Assembly: GCA_029776155.1 (NCBI GenBank)
Contig: JAKOTU010000065.1
Location: 1-64,000 of the forward strand
Source of the DNA: Bacillota bacterium
GTDB lineage: Bacteria > Bacillota > Limnochordia > Darwinibacteriales > Darwinibacteriaceae
Direction of reading: 5' to 3'
DNA: 64,000 bases
A model generated the notes under the pieces. It did no database searches, had not been told where the DNA came from, and saw nothing but the letters and a program-made list of their open reading frames with translations. The translations under genes and the position numbers were made by a program. Within the stretch, counting starts at the first letter, position 1; every line of letters begins with the position of its first letter. Positions 51,314 through 59,810 of the stretch are shown in pieces.

Positions 51314-52411
51314 TTAGTGATCTACCACAGAAAGCCGCTCTTCCGGAATGTTCACTGCAACCTGGGCCCCGGGCTCGAAAACCGTTCCCCGCTGGGGATC
51401 TGCCACCACCACCTTAAAATCCTGGCCCAGCACTTCTAGATCGTACTCCACCTTTTCCCCCAAGTAGGTTACTCCCTTCACTGTGCCCACCAGATCCTCT
51501 TCGCCTGGAGCGGCGGCAATCTGCGCCGCTTCGGGACGGATGAGCAGGTACACCTGGCTGCCGACTGCCGGGGAAATGCTGGTCTGGACCCTGAACACCC
51601 TGCCCTGCACCTCAGCGGCCATGGTGCTCCCCTGGACCTCTCGCACTTGGGCCGGAAGTACGTTGGTTGTACCCACAAAGTTGGCCACAAATAGGGAACG
51701 GGGTTGGGAGTACACCTCCCAGGGCGTTCCCACCTGTTCAATGGTCCCCTTGTTCATGACCACGATCTGATCAGATATGGCCAAAGCTTCCTCCTGATCG
51801 TGCGTGACATAAATGCTGGTTATGGACAGCATTTTCTGCAGAGCCTTAATCTCCCCCCGCATCTGTACCCGGCGCTTCGCATCCAGGTTGGAGAGGGGCT
51901 CATCAAACAGGAGCACTTTGGGCCTGGTCACAATCACCCGGGCCAAGGCCACCCGCTGCTGTTCGCCGCCGGAAATCTGGTTGGGGAAGCGCTTTTCCAT
52001 GCCCGTAAGCCCCACCATCTCCAGGACATCCCCCACCGCTTCCCGAATCTGGCTGGCCGGCAGACCCTTCAGCTTCAATCCGTAAGCCACATTGTCATAC
52101 ACGGTCATGTGGGGAAAGAGGGCGTAATTCTGGAACACAAAGCCAATGTCCCGCTTGTTAGCCATAACCTTGGTTTGATCCTGACCGCCGATGATGATCC
52201 GGCCGGTGGTGGGCTCTTCAAACCCCGCCACCATGCGCAGAAGGGTGGTCTTGCCACAACCGGAGGGCCCCAAGAGGGTTGTGAGCTGGCCCGGTTTGAT
52301 CTCCAGATCCAGGGGGCGGACCGCATGCACGGCACCTCCCCTGGCCCGGTCATGGAATGTCTTACTTATATTCTCCAGCCGAATCTCGGCCGCCTGATTG
52401 GTCTTTGCCAT
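51314..52411 (-). CDS. ABC importer ATPase (FbpC/AfuC-type)
   Basis: A 365-residue ATPase with Walker A GPSGCGKT, signature ISGGEQQR, Walker B LLFDEP, and a C-terminal TOBE regulatory region (about 275-365). It is the energy-coupling subunit for the fused permease and the binding protein encoded just upstream on the same strand. The family imports ferric iron, 2-aminoethylphosphonate, polyamines or similar, so the substrate is open. It overlaps nothing and starts 17 bases after the permease stop. Confidence 0.92.
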   Translation of the reverse strand: MAKTNQAAEIRLENISKTFHDRARGGAVHAVRPLDLEIKPGQLTTLLGPSGCGKTTLLRMVAGFEEPTTGRIIIGGQDQTKVMANKRDIGFVFQNYALFPHMTVYDNVAYGLKLKGLPASQIREAVGDVLEMVGLTGMEKRFPNQISGGEQQRVALARVIVTRPKVLLFDEPLSNLDAKRRVQMRGEIKALQKMLSITSIYVTHDQEEALAISDQIVVMNKGTIEQVGTPWEVYSQPRSLFVANFVGTTNVLPAQVREVQGSTMAAEVQGRVFRVQTSISPAVGSQVYLLIRPEAAQIAAAPGEEDLVGTVKGVTYLGEKVEYDLEVLGQDFKVVVADPQRGTVFEPGAQVAVNIPEERLSVVDH

Positions 52412-52428
52412 AATGCTCCCCCTTTTCG

Positions 52429-54138
52429 CTAATAAACTGCCGTTTTTTCCTGCACAGTGGCCAAGCCCAGCAGGCGCAGAATGCCCCTCAGTCCAAGGGT
52501 GACCACGTAAACCACCACAATTACAAACACGGAAAAGGCCGCGGCATTCCCCAGCTCCAGCTCAGTCGCACTCTCCAAAATGCGCACGGTAATCAAGGTC
52601 CAGTTCACCGACACCAAAAAGATGGTGGCACTGATGGCCGTCATGGCCCTGGTGAAGGTCACTTCTAAGCCGGCAAAAAGCGAGGGCAGAACCAAGGGCA
52701 CGGTAATCGTGCGCAGGGTGGTAACCAAATCCGCCCCCAAGCTCGTGGATGCTTCCTCAATGGACCTGTCGATCTGCTGCAGAGTAGCGATGGTCGCGCG
52801 CACCCCAGTGGGACTGTAGCGGAACACGTAGGCGGCAATGAGGATCGTTGCCGTACCCGTGAGTACCAGGGGCGGATCGTTAAAGGCTAGGAGATAGGCA
52901 ATACCCACGACCATGCCGGGCAGGGCGTAGTTGATCATGGAGACAGATTCCATGAGCCGTCCCGCGGGCACCAGTTTTCTGGTGACCAAGTAGCCCACCA
53001 AAATCCCGAACAGTCCCCCCAAGGGCATGGCCCAAAAAGCGATATAAAGCGTGTCTTTAATGGATTTTAGCCCGTGGGTGAAGAGGTATCTGTAATTGGC
53101 CAAGGTAAACTCATGGTTGGCACCCCAGGCCTTGACCAGGGAACCAAAGAGGATCATCCCATACAGGAGCAGGATAAAGGCGGAGACCACCAGGCAAAAG
53201 GCCAACAGCCCATACTTGGCTCCCCGGCTCACCAGGGGCGCGTTGGTCCCGGAAGCTGCCTTACCCGTCACCGTCACGTAATACTTGCGGCTCACCCAAT
53301 AACGCTGCAGGAAGAAGATGAGCAGCGAAGGCACCAGTAAGATAAAGGATAAGGCGGCGCCGCCCCGCAGATCATACAGCCCCGTAATCTGCAGATACGC
53401 TTGGGTGGATAGGACCGGGAAAGTGTGGCCGGCCAGCACCAAGGGTATGGCAAAATCAGCCAAGGAAGCAGAAAAAACGAGTAAGAAAGAGTTGGCAAGG
53501 CCCGGTGTAGCCAAGGGCAGGGTCACGGTCCCGAACACACGCAACCGCGAACCGCCCAAGCTAAAGGCATTTTCCTCCAGACTGGGGTTGATGTTCTCCA
53601 ACACGCCCCGCAAGGTGAGATAGGCCAAGGGAAAGTAAGTGAGCACCTGGGCCCACACCGTACTCCACATGCCGTAGATGCTGGATCCCGTCATGCCCAA
53701 GAGTCTGTAGGTGAGCAGGCCCCTGGGCCCAAAGGCAAAGAGCATGGACAAAGCCAAGGTAAAGGGCGGGGAGATCATGGGCAAGACGATAATGGCATCG
53801 ATAAAGCGGCGCCAGCCCTTGGCCAAATTGGCTCGGCTCCTGGCAAAGGCAAACAAAAAGCCCACAACCGTGGAAAGGATCCCCACAATCACGCCCAGCT
53901 TCAAGCTGTTGACCAGGGCCACCCTATTCCCCCTGCGGCTTAAAATGCGCGTTAAAGAAGCAAAAGTGAAGGTACCATTCTGCACAAAGGTCATGTACAG
54001 CAGTTTGTATAAAGGATAAAGGATGAAAATGGCCAGGAAGATCCACAGCAGACCTCCCAAAACCAAGGCAGTGGGGCTGTACCTGCCCAGCCCACCCAGG
54101 AGGCCGGCCTGTTTCGGAGTGTTTCTGCGTGCAGCCAA
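52429..54138 (-). CDS. ABC importer permease, fused two-domain (FbpB/AfuB-type)
   Basis: A 569-residue inner-membrane permease holding two six-helix modules in one chain. Each has an EAA loop: EENAFSLGGSRLRVFGTVTL in the first and EEASTSLGADLVTTLRTITV in the second. TTG 54138 has GGGAGGG 6 bases upstream; ATG and GTG codons further up have none. A 12-bp hairpin with TTTT lies between the binding-protein gene and this one and may lower permease output. Confidence 0.92.
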   Translation of the reverse strand: MAARRNTPKQAGLLGGLGRYSPTALVLGGLLWIFLAIFILYPLYKLLYMTFVQNGTFTFASLTRILSRRGNRVALVNSLKLGVIVGILSTVVGFLFAFARSRANLAKGWRRFIDAIIVLPMISPPFTLALSMLFAFGPRGLLTYRLLGMTGSSIYGMWSTVWAQVLTYFPLAYLTLRGVLENINPSLEENAFSLGGSRLRVFGTVTLPLATPGLANSFLLVFSASLADFAIPLVLAGHTFPVLSTQAYLQITGLYDLRGGAALSFILLVPSLLIFFLQRYWVSRKYYVTVTGKAASGTNAPLVSRGAKYGLLAFCLVVSAFILLLYGMILFGSLVKAWGANHEFTLANYRYLFTHGLKSIKDTLYIAFWAMPLGGLFGILVGYLVTRKLVPAGRLMESVSMINYALPGMVVGIAYLLAFNDPPLVLTGTATILIAAYVFRYSPTGVRATIATLQQIDRSIEEASTSLGADLVTTLRTITVPLVLPSLFAGLEVTFTRAMTAISATIFLVSVNWTLITVRILESATELELGNAAAFSVFVIVVVYVVTLGLRGILRLLGLATVQEKTAVY

Positions 54139-54166
54139 GACTGTCCCTCCCATCACGAATCATAAA

Positions 54167-54193
54167 ATTGGCTTGGGCGCGGCCCAAGCCAAT
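54167..54193 (-). terminator. Intra-operon attenuating hairpin
   Basis: ATTGGCTTGGGC (54167-54178) and GCCCAAGCCAAT (54182-54193) form a perfect 12-bp stem with a 3-base loop. On the minus strand TTTTATG follows. It lies between the binding-protein and permease genes, where partial termination would favour the binding protein. Confidence 0.75.
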
Positions 54194-54225
54194 CTCTCAC
54201 AGGTAAAGCCCAGCCATAGGGCGGC

Positions 54226-55230
54226 CTAGAAGCCTACTATCTCCTCAACCCATCTTTCGATCACCCGCTGCCGATGTTCGGCTGCCCACTCCAGATCCAG
54301 CTCAAAGAAGTTGGCGCCTTCCAGATCGATGAGATCCGAAACCGGAACATCGGGCCTGGCGGGCAGGAAGCCGATGTGATGCTCGGCAAACAGGCTCTGG
54401 GCTTCCTCGGTCACCAGCCAGTCCATGAACTGCTTAGCCAGTTCCTGGTTGGGGCCGTTCTTCACCAGGGCCATGGCTTCCACAGAAACGACGGAACCCT
54501 CTTTGGGGAAACTGATCACCACATCGTAGCCCCTTCTGGCCGTCTCAATACTGTCTACCAGGAAGAAGACGCCTGAGCTGGCTTGACGGGTGGCCACGGG
54601 TACGGTTCCGCCGCCTCCGCTCTTGGTGTAAACCTGCACATTTTCATGGAGTTTGGCCATGTAATCAAAGGCCTCTTCTTCATCACCCAAGGCGAAGATG
54701 ATGGAGGCGATGCGGTTAAAACCTGTACCAGAAGTGCGGGCATCCGCCATCTGCAACCCGTTGGCATAGGCCGGATCCAGAAGATCGTACCAGGATTTGG
54801 GCGGCTGCATGTTATTTTCCTCTAAGAAGCTCTTGTTGGTCAAGAAAACAATGGGATTGAGGGCGATACCGGTGAAATACCCCTCGGGATGGCGGTATGC
54901 TTCTGGAATAGCCTCTACGCCCTGGGGAATATAAGGTTCCAGCACATCTTCGGCAATAGCCGCGGCAAAGGTATCCGCTGGGCCGCCAAACACCATGGCC
55001 ACCCGGGGATTGTTCTTCTCCGCAATCAAGCGGGCCAAAACCTCACCAGCCGAGTGCCGCACAAAGTTGATCTTGATGCCTGTCTTGGCAGTAAAGGCCT
55101 CGAAGAAGGGAATCGCAAAGGATTCGGGCATGATGCTGTACACATCGATGCTCTGCTGAGCCGCCACTGCAGCAGGCAATAGGCAGGAAAACAGCATAGT
55201 GACTAACACCAGACTTATGATTCTTTTCAT
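54226..55230 (-). CDS. ABC importer substrate-binding protein (AfuA/FbpA superfamily)
   Basis: A 334-residue exported binding protein with signal peptide to about residue 23. The extracellular solute-binding fold is recognisable from DVYSIMPESFAIPFFEAFTA, then GGPADTFAAAI, PIVFLTNKSFLEEN, DARTSGTGFNRIAS and GGGGTVPVATRQASSGVFFL. The paired tyrosines that hold ferric iron in FbpA are not evident, so a phosphonate, sugar-phosphate or other anion is as likely as iron. ATG 55230 follows AGGAGG by 6 bases. Confidence 0.85.
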   Translation of the reverse strand: MKRIISLVLVTMLFSCLLPAAVAAQQSIDVYSIMPESFAIPFFEAFTAKTGIKINFVRHSAGEVLARLIAEKNNPRVAMVFGGPADTFAAAIAEDVLEPYIPQGVEAIPEAYRHPEGYFTGIALNPIVFLTNKSFLEENNMQPPKSWYDLLDPAYANGLQMADARTSGTGFNRIASIIFALGDEEEAFDYMAKLHENVQVYTKSGGGGTVPVATRQASSGVFFLVDSIETARRGYDVVISFPKEGSVVSVEAMALVKNGPNQELAKQFMDWLVTEEAQSLFAEHHIGFLPARPDVPVSDLIDLEGANFFELDLEWAAEHRQRVIERWVEEIVGF

Positions 55231-55321
55231 CATGTACCTCCTCACTTTTTCGATCTTAATGTTATATTTCTTTCCCCGATGCTTTACCCCTGCTAACCGG
55301 TTGAAAAATCATCAGTCGTGC

Positions 55322-55711
55322 TCAGAAACGCCGGGCCTTACCCAGCTGCAGCCCATTCTTCCCGAAGGAGTAGAGCAGCACGGAGAGGGCAGCGGAAGTA
55401 CCTAACCTTCCCCCGATACCCACCAACACCCCCTGGCCGCCAAAGATTACCAAGGCGCACAGGGCGCTAATTGCCAAGATCTCCCTGTAGCTGCAGCAGC
55501 GCTCCCGACTGCACATGACGGCGTAGGATACGGCTGTGCAGGTCAGGGCGAACAGATCTCCCCCGCTGAACAGGCGCGGCAGCACAAGCCCCGCGGTTAG
55601 AGCCAGTAAGGAAGAAACCTCCACCACACTGAGCTTGGTATGCTTCCGCAGCCAAAAACCCGCTGCGCCGCAGATAAGTCCCAAGAACAGATTTAACGCG
55701 AAAGTCGCCAT
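55322..55711 (-). CDS. Small membrane protein, pair partner B
   Basis: A 129-residue hydrophobic protein with four predicted helices. ATG 55711 has GGGAGG upstream and overlaps the stop of the preceding gene (TAATG); a longer frame has no ribosome site. Near its C-terminus it carries LVGIGGRLGTSAALSVLL, almost the same as VGVGGRLGTIAAAAVVVV in the upstream neighbour, so the two are related by duplication. A CSRERCCSYRE cluster of three Cys lies in the loop before that. No family recognised. The ABC binding-protein gene follows 91 bases downstream. Confidence 0.6.
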   Translation of the reverse strand: MATFALNLFLGLICGAAGFWLRKHTKLSVVEVSSLLALTAGLVLPRLFSGGDLFALTCTAVSYAVMCSRERCCSYREILAISALCALVIFGGQGVLVGIGGRLGTSAALSVLLYSFGKNGLQLGKARRF

Positions 55712-56208
55712 TACAGTCCTCCCATCACTGCCAAGACCACCACCACCGCCGCGGCGGCGATGGTTCCAAGGCGTCCGCCAACACCAACCCACAGTTCATC
55801 AGAAAGCTCAAACAGGATCCCGGCTAAAAGACCAGCTACAGCCAGCGGGCCCCAGGCCGGAAAGCGCAGTGACGAACTCATGCCCACAAAAGAACCCATG
55901 TACATGACCAGTTGATCCCGCCCCTGGAGCACCTGGGCGCCTAGAAGCCCTACCAAGGCCGAGGCCACCACCCCACCCAGCCCCAGCTTAGTGCTGAGCC
56001 CAAAGGTAACCAGCGCTGCTGTACAGCTGATCACAGCGGAACGCAAGAATTGGGGTGTAAACCGGAACGCGGGCCTTTTCAACGCCGCCCCTACCCCCAC
56101 GGCGAGCACACCTAACACTACCGCTCTGCCGTAAGGCGCGGCCAAAACGCCGGCCGCGTCCAACAAGGCCGCGATCAAGGGCAAAAAAATAAGCAGCTGG
56201 TACCACAT
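55711..56208 (-). CDS. Small membrane protein, pair partner A
   Basis: A 165-residue hydrophobic protein with about six helices. The shared block VGVGGRLGTIAAAAVVVV is at its C-terminus. Helix content and the coupled neighbour suggest a two-subunit membrane complex. Its start ATG 56208 has a GGAGGGATAGA-like site on the minus strand. It heads a minus-strand run that continues with partner B and the AfuABC-type importer, so an accessory role in transport is possible but not shown. Confidence 0.6.
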   Translation of the reverse strand: MWYQLLIFLPLIAALLDAAGVLAAPYGRAVVLGVLAVGVGAALKRPAFRFTPQFLRSAVISCTAALVTFGLSTKLGLGGVVASALVGLLGAQVLQGRDQLVMYMGSFVGMSSSLRFPAWGPLAVAGLLAGILFELSDELWVGVGGRLGTIAAAAVVVVLAVMGGL

Positions 56209-56418
56209 GTTCTATCCCTCCAATGATCCACATGGAGAATTGGCCGCGGCCAGTCCGTTTACCTCCTGCCCAGAGCAGAGTTCCCCAGTCGACAGCGAAA
56301 AGCCTGGATTCTTTTTCGTTTTTCGTAAACCAAATGCTTGGTACGATTGGTTCTGGCTCCAGGATCTGGCCCATCAAATACGCAGGGGACTTTGCACAGC
56401 CAAAACGTGCCGTGAGGA
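56209..56418. other. Intergenic region without a recognised gene
   Basis: Between the divergent membrane-protein gene and the mpsC promoter. Short open frames here have no ribosome site and no recognisable product. Nothing structured was seen. Confidence 0.6.
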
Positions 56419-56447
56419 TTGACATTTTACCACAAGTAGACTATGAT
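56419..56447 (+). promoter_or_regulatory. Promoter of the mpsC leader
   Basis: TTGACA (56419-56424), 17 bases, TATGAT (56442-56447). Transcription would start near 56454, leaving a leader of about 165 bases before the gene. Confidence 0.85.
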
Positions 56448-56453
56448 AATTTT

Positions 56454-56601
56454 ACAACGAAGTATTGAGAGAAAATATAACGAATGCGGTGGAGTGAACA
56501 ACCAGCTAGCTGCCAGTAGACCAACCAGTATTTCCAGCTGCCACGCGGAGGTGCTGGTTTTCGCTTTTTTAGGCTTGGGGAACTGGGCAACCGCTCAAGC
56601 C
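56454..56601 (+). ncRNA. Structured mpsC leader with attenuator-like terminator (unassigned)
   Basis: Between promoter and gene lie a terminator-like hairpin (AACCAG 56523-56528 with CTGGTT 56554-56559, followed by TTCGCTTTTTT) and then a second 8-bp stem (GGCTTGGG 56572-56579 with CTCAAGCC 56594-56601) just before the ribosome site. GTGG (56489-56492) can pair with CCAC (56541-56544) inside the terminator loop, so an alternative fold is possible. No plus-strand gene lies upstream that would need a terminator. It matches no riboswitch class I know. Confidence 0.5.
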
Positions 56602-56620
56602 GTAAGGAGGGGAAATAGGC

Positions 56621-57016
56621 ATGGCCACCGCAGCCACAAGCGGTATACACCGGCAGCTGAACGAGCGGGAACGCAAGAAGATGCAGCATGAGCTGAAATT
56701 ATACATGGAGAAGTACTTTAAGAGCAAACTGGGCAAAGGCGTGGACCACACCAAGGTCACTATCTGGGAGGACCTCATGGTAATCCGCGGTGAAGGTTTT
56801 TTGACTGAACCAGAAAAGTACATCGTCAACACCGCGGCGGGCCAGGATGTGGTCAACGCTGCCCGCATGGGCGTTGCCGAGCAGCATTCCCAGGACAATG
56901 TTCCGTACTTCGAAAAGCTGTTCCAAGCCAAAGTGATCCACGAAGCCTTTCTGGTAGATGCTCAAAAGGATTTCTGGATGCATGTGCTGGTTTTTGACCA
57001 TGTGCTCACCAAATAG
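56621..57016 (+). CDS. mpsC: DUF2294/MpsC-family protein
   Basis: A 131-residue soluble protein of the DUF2294 (MpsC) family, named for a sodium-linked membrane-potential system in Staphylococcus but of unsettled function. The family core is LGKGVDHTKVTIWEDLMVIR, GFLTEPEKYIV and the C-terminal FWMHVLVFDHVL. ATG 56621 has AAGGAGGGG upstream. It is a single-gene unit with its own promoter, structured leader and terminator. Confidence 0.85.
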   Translation: MATAATSGIHRQLNERERKKMQHELKLYMEKYFKSKLGKGVDHTKVTIWEDLMVIRGEGFLTEPEKYIVNTAAGQDVVNAARMGVAEQHSQDNVPYFEKLFQAKVIHEAFLVDAQKDFWMHVLVFDHVLTK

Positions 57017-57076
57017 CAGCCAAAGAGTGCCAGAGCAAAAGTGGTAGATCAAAGGGAAACACAGCGGCCCTGCGAT

Positions 57077-57124
57077 AGACCATGCTTTCAGACCTTTCAG
57101 GGGTGCTTGAAGCATGGTCTTTTC
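57077..57124 (+). terminator. Rho-independent terminator of mpsC
   Basis: AGACCATGCTT (57077-57087) and AAGCATGGTCT (57110-57120) form an 11-bp stem, then TTTTCG. Confidence 0.85.
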
Positions 57125-57207
57125 GTTTGCAGAACGGGAGCGGAAAGGAGGGCAGGCAGTCGCTGACAGCTCAAGGGCCGCAGCCAATCTGAAAGGAGGA
57201 TATACCC

Positions 57208-58260
57208 ATGGCCGAGATGATGAAGGCGTATGTTTATCACGGCCCGAACAACATGAGTCTTGATCAGGTCCCCAAGCCAAAGATCCTAGAACCCACCGAT
57301 GCCATAGTCAAAGTGACCACCTCAACCATCTGCGGCACTGATAAGCATATCCGCCACGGCGGGCTGCCCGAGGTTGAACCGGGCAGGATTATTGGTCACG
57401 AGTTCTGCGGCATCGTGGATGAAGTGGGACCTTCGGTAAAGAGGTTCAAAAAGGGAGATCGGGTGGCGGTTTCTTGTGTCACCCAGTGCATGGAGTGTTT
57501 CTACTGCCGCAGGGGCATCTACTCACAGTGCGTCAACGGCAGCTGGATCTTCGGCTACATGATCGATGGCTGTCAGGCCGATTATGTGCGGGTTCCCTAT
57601 GCTGATGCGGGCATGCACCTGATCCCTGACGAACTGGAAGATGAGGACGTTCTGTTTGTAGGCGATATTCTCTCCACCGGCTACTTCGGAGCGGAGAATG
57701 GAAATATCCAGCCCGGCGATACAGTTGCCGTGTTCGGCTCAGGGCCTGTGGGCATGTGCGCCATGGCCACTGCCCGCCTGTGGGGCCCGGCCAGGATTGT
57801 GGCCGTAGACATCGATGACAGCCGCCTGGAGTTTGCCCAGAAGAACGGCTGGGCTGATCTGGGCTTGAATCCGAATAAAGTAGATGTGGTGCAGGCCCTC
57901 AAGGACCTGACCGAAGGGCGCGGCGCAGATGTGACCATCGAAGCCAATGGTTTCGAACCCACCTTCAAGGCAGCCATAAACAGCGTCAGGCCCGCGGGAA
58001 CGGTCTCCGTGATCGGAGTGTTTGAAACCCCCCAGACTGTGGAGATGAACAAGCTCTGGATTAAGAACATTGCCATAAAAATGGGATTGGTCAACGCCAA
58101 CCGCATCCCCGAGTTGATCAACCTGATCAAGGAAGGCAAGATCAACATGCGGCCGCTGATCACCCACACTCTGCCCCTCTCGCAGGTAGCCGAAGGTTAC
58201 GACATTTTTGAAGAGCGGCGGGATAACGCCCTCAAGGTAGTACTGAAGGCTGATGCCTAG
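57208..58260 (+). CDS. Zinc-dependent alcohol dehydrogenase (MDR family)
   Basis: A 350-residue medium-chain dehydrogenase. The catalytic zinc ligands are in TSTICGTDKHI and GRIIGHEFCGIVDEVG, the structural zinc Cys set is CMECFYCRRGIYSQC preceded by a Cys, and the NAD fold is VFGSGPVGMCA followed by VAVDIDD. The acidic residue at the end of the second strand favours NAD over NADP. ATG 57208 has AAAGGAGG at good spacing. It stands alone, so the alcohol or sorbitol-like substrate is not known. Confidence 0.93.
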   Translation: MAEMMKAYVYHGPNNMSLDQVPKPKILEPTDAIVKVTTSTICGTDKHIRHGGLPEVEPGRIIGHEFCGIVDEVGPSVKRFKKGDRVAVSCVTQCMECFYCRRGIYSQCVNGSWIFGYMIDGCQADYVRVPYADAGMHLIPDELEDEDVLFVGDILSTGYFGAENGNIQPGDTVAVFGSGPVGMCAMATARLWGPARIVAVDIDDSRLEFAQKNGWADLGLNPNKVDVVQALKDLTEGRGADVTIEANGFEPTFKAAINSVRPAGTVSVIGVFETPQTVEMNKLWIKNIAIKMGLVNANRIPELINLIKEGKINMRPLITHTLPLSQVAEGYDIFEERRDNALKVVLKADA

Positions 58261-58338
58261 GGGCGGAGCTGTGCAAGAGCCCTGGCTGGTGTTTCCCCCC
58301 AAACCTCCATCGGGCCCCCAGCCGGGGCTCTCTTTTCC

Positions 58339-58875
58339 TCAGTGCTCCCCTAATCCAGCCCGCAGAGCCTCCTCGACCAGCTTGAGGACCATGGTTTCCC
58401 TCCGGGTCCAAGAGGGGGCTTGCCCTGCAGCAAGAGTCCGTTCATTCACGGCCAAAGCCTGCTGTACCGTAATCCAATGGGGTTCCATGCCCAAATCCAA
58501 CTCGTACCCCTTGAGACTCTGGGGGCCCAGCTGCGCCCCCACGGCGCACAGGTAATAATAGGAGGTCATGCAGAAGACATCGAAGTCGGGTTCCTTGGGG
58601 ACAGCATACTCCACCACCCGGCCGAAGGCCCGGTGTACCTGGATCAGCTCGGCACCGCATTCCTCCTTGAGTTCCCTGGCCAGGGCCTGGCTGTGGCTCT
58701 CCTGGGCATTTACCCCTCCGCCTGGAAATTTATACGCACCTTCGCGCCGGGAATAGACTAGCAGCAGCTTAGGGCCGCACAGTGCTATGGCGCGCACAGC
58801 TTCCCGCGTAACTGCCTTCCCCTGCCGGTTAACCCCCTCGTGACGGTCTATTTCTGCTAGCAAACGCATGTACAT
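58339..58875 (-). CDS. Nudix hydrolase, unknown substrate
   Basis: A 178-residue Nudix protein. The box GGVNAQESHSQALARELKEE-CG fits the consensus (Glu ligands in RELKEE). Before it KLLLVYSRREGAYKFPGGG is typical of nucleotide or MutT-like members. ATG 58875 is listed as the start; ATG 58869 is an alternative. It converges with the alcohol dehydrogenase gene. Confidence 0.85.
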   Translation of the reverse strand: MYMRLLAEIDRHEGVNRQGKAVTREAVRAIALCGPKLLLVYSRREGAYKFPGGGVNAQESHSQALARELKEECGAELIQVHRAFGRVVEYAVPKEPDFDVFCMTSYYYLCAVGAQLGPQSLKGYELDLGMEPHWITVQQALAVNERTLAAGQAPSWTRRETMVLKLVEEALRAGLGEH

Positions 58876-59027
58876 CCCCCCAGGCCTGGCCTTTCTTTAA
58901 CTTGTTCTTCCCCTGAGGCCCGATTCCCTTTTAGGTAAACACTTCTTGAACTGCCAAGAGCAGGTATGGACACCGCCGCATCTAATTTGATGCAGCAGGT
59001 ATTGATCAACTGTGGAGGGATTAGAGG

Positions 59028-59456
59028 ATGGGGTTTAAAGCCTTCAACTATGGCGCGAACGCGGTGTGTTTCCAGAAGAATGGGCGTAAATACGGTATGA
59101 TCTGTTCTTGGGCGACCCAAGTGGATTACGACAAAGTTGTGCTGCTGTTGGGTGCCCAAAGCGTCACTGGTAGAAACATCGCCCCTGGTGATCTTATTGG
59201 CATCAGCGTGCTCAGCACCCAGCAAGAAGATGTGATGAACACGTTGGGGGAAAACCATTCAGATGAAGTGGATAAGTTTGCGACGCTGGATTACACCCTT
59301 GCAGGTTCAGCCATTCTCATCGACAATGCCAGCGTGGCCATGGTCGTGGAAGTCCTGGATGTTCTCCACCTGCCGGGAATTGAAGAGGACAATTTGGTTT
59401 ATGGCTTGATCAGATCCCATACCCAAACGGGGGCACCCATGCTGACCATTAGTTAA
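59028..59456 (+). CDS. Flavin-reductase-like FMN-binding protein (short)
   Basis: A 142-residue flavin reductase-type split-barrel protein. GICSWATQV-like block near the start (KYGMICSWATQVDYDKVVLL), LIGISVLSTQQEDVMNTLGE and DNASVAMVVEVLDVLHLPG fit this fold. It is shorter than the usual 160-190 residue members. ATG 59028 has GGAGGG upstream. A strong terminator follows. Whether it transfers electrons to an iron or oxygen acceptor is open. Confidence 0.8.
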   Translation: MGFKAFNYGANAVCFQKNGRKYGMICSWATQVDYDKVVLLLGAQSVTGRNIAPGDLIGISVLSTQQEDVMNTLGENHSDEVDKFATLDYTLAGSAILIDNASVAMVVEVLDVLHLPGIEEDNLVYGLIRSHTQTGAPMLTIS

Positions 59457-59486
59457 GAACAGTACAGCAGGTTTCTCCAGCTGAAC

Positions 59487-59525
59487 AAGGCCTTCCCCTC
59501 TGCATTGTGCAGGAGGGAAGGCCTT
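59487..59525. terminator. Bidirectional terminator
   Basis: AAGGCCTTCCC (59487-59497) and GGGAAGGCCTT (59515-59525) form an 11-bp stem between convergent genes. Confidence 0.85.
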
Positions 59526-59535
59526 ACTCTTAGCG

Positions 59536-59769
59536 CTAGACCGGTTTTGCCCTGGATTTTTGAACCTCGTAGCCAACCCTGGTGATGGCCTTTTCGATAT
59601 CCTCAAGGGAAACCCGGTTTTCATCGAAGTTGAGCTTTACCTTGCTGGAGTTGAACAGTACCTGCACCGTATCAGCAGCCACACCCGACACCGATTTCAC
59701 CGCCGCCTCAATCTTCTGCATGCAGGATGGGCAGGTCAAGCTCTCCAACTCAATAGTAGCTGTCATCAT
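59536..59769 (-). CDS. HMA-domain metal chaperone
   Basis: A 77-residue single HMA domain with the metal site LTCPSCMQKIE (CxxC). Such proteins pass Cu(I) or Zn to a P1B ATPase; the ATPase gene lies just upstream on the same strand and itself lacks an HMA domain, so this is likely its detached metal-loading domain. Start ATG 59769 or the next ATG. Confidence 0.88.
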   Translation of the reverse strand: MMTATIELESLTCPSCMQKIEAAVKSVSGVAADTVQVLFNSSKVKLNFDENRVSLEDIEKAITRVGYEVQKSRAKPV

Positions 59770-59810
59770 GGCATTTACCCCTTTCTCTTTCTGAGTAATC
59801 AGATTCCTGC

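Noticed and set aside
56572-56601. ZTP (pfl) riboswitch, because of GGGCAACCGC in the mpsC leader
   Set aside because: The upstream pfl core is missing, and the sequence is explained by a simple stem-loop.
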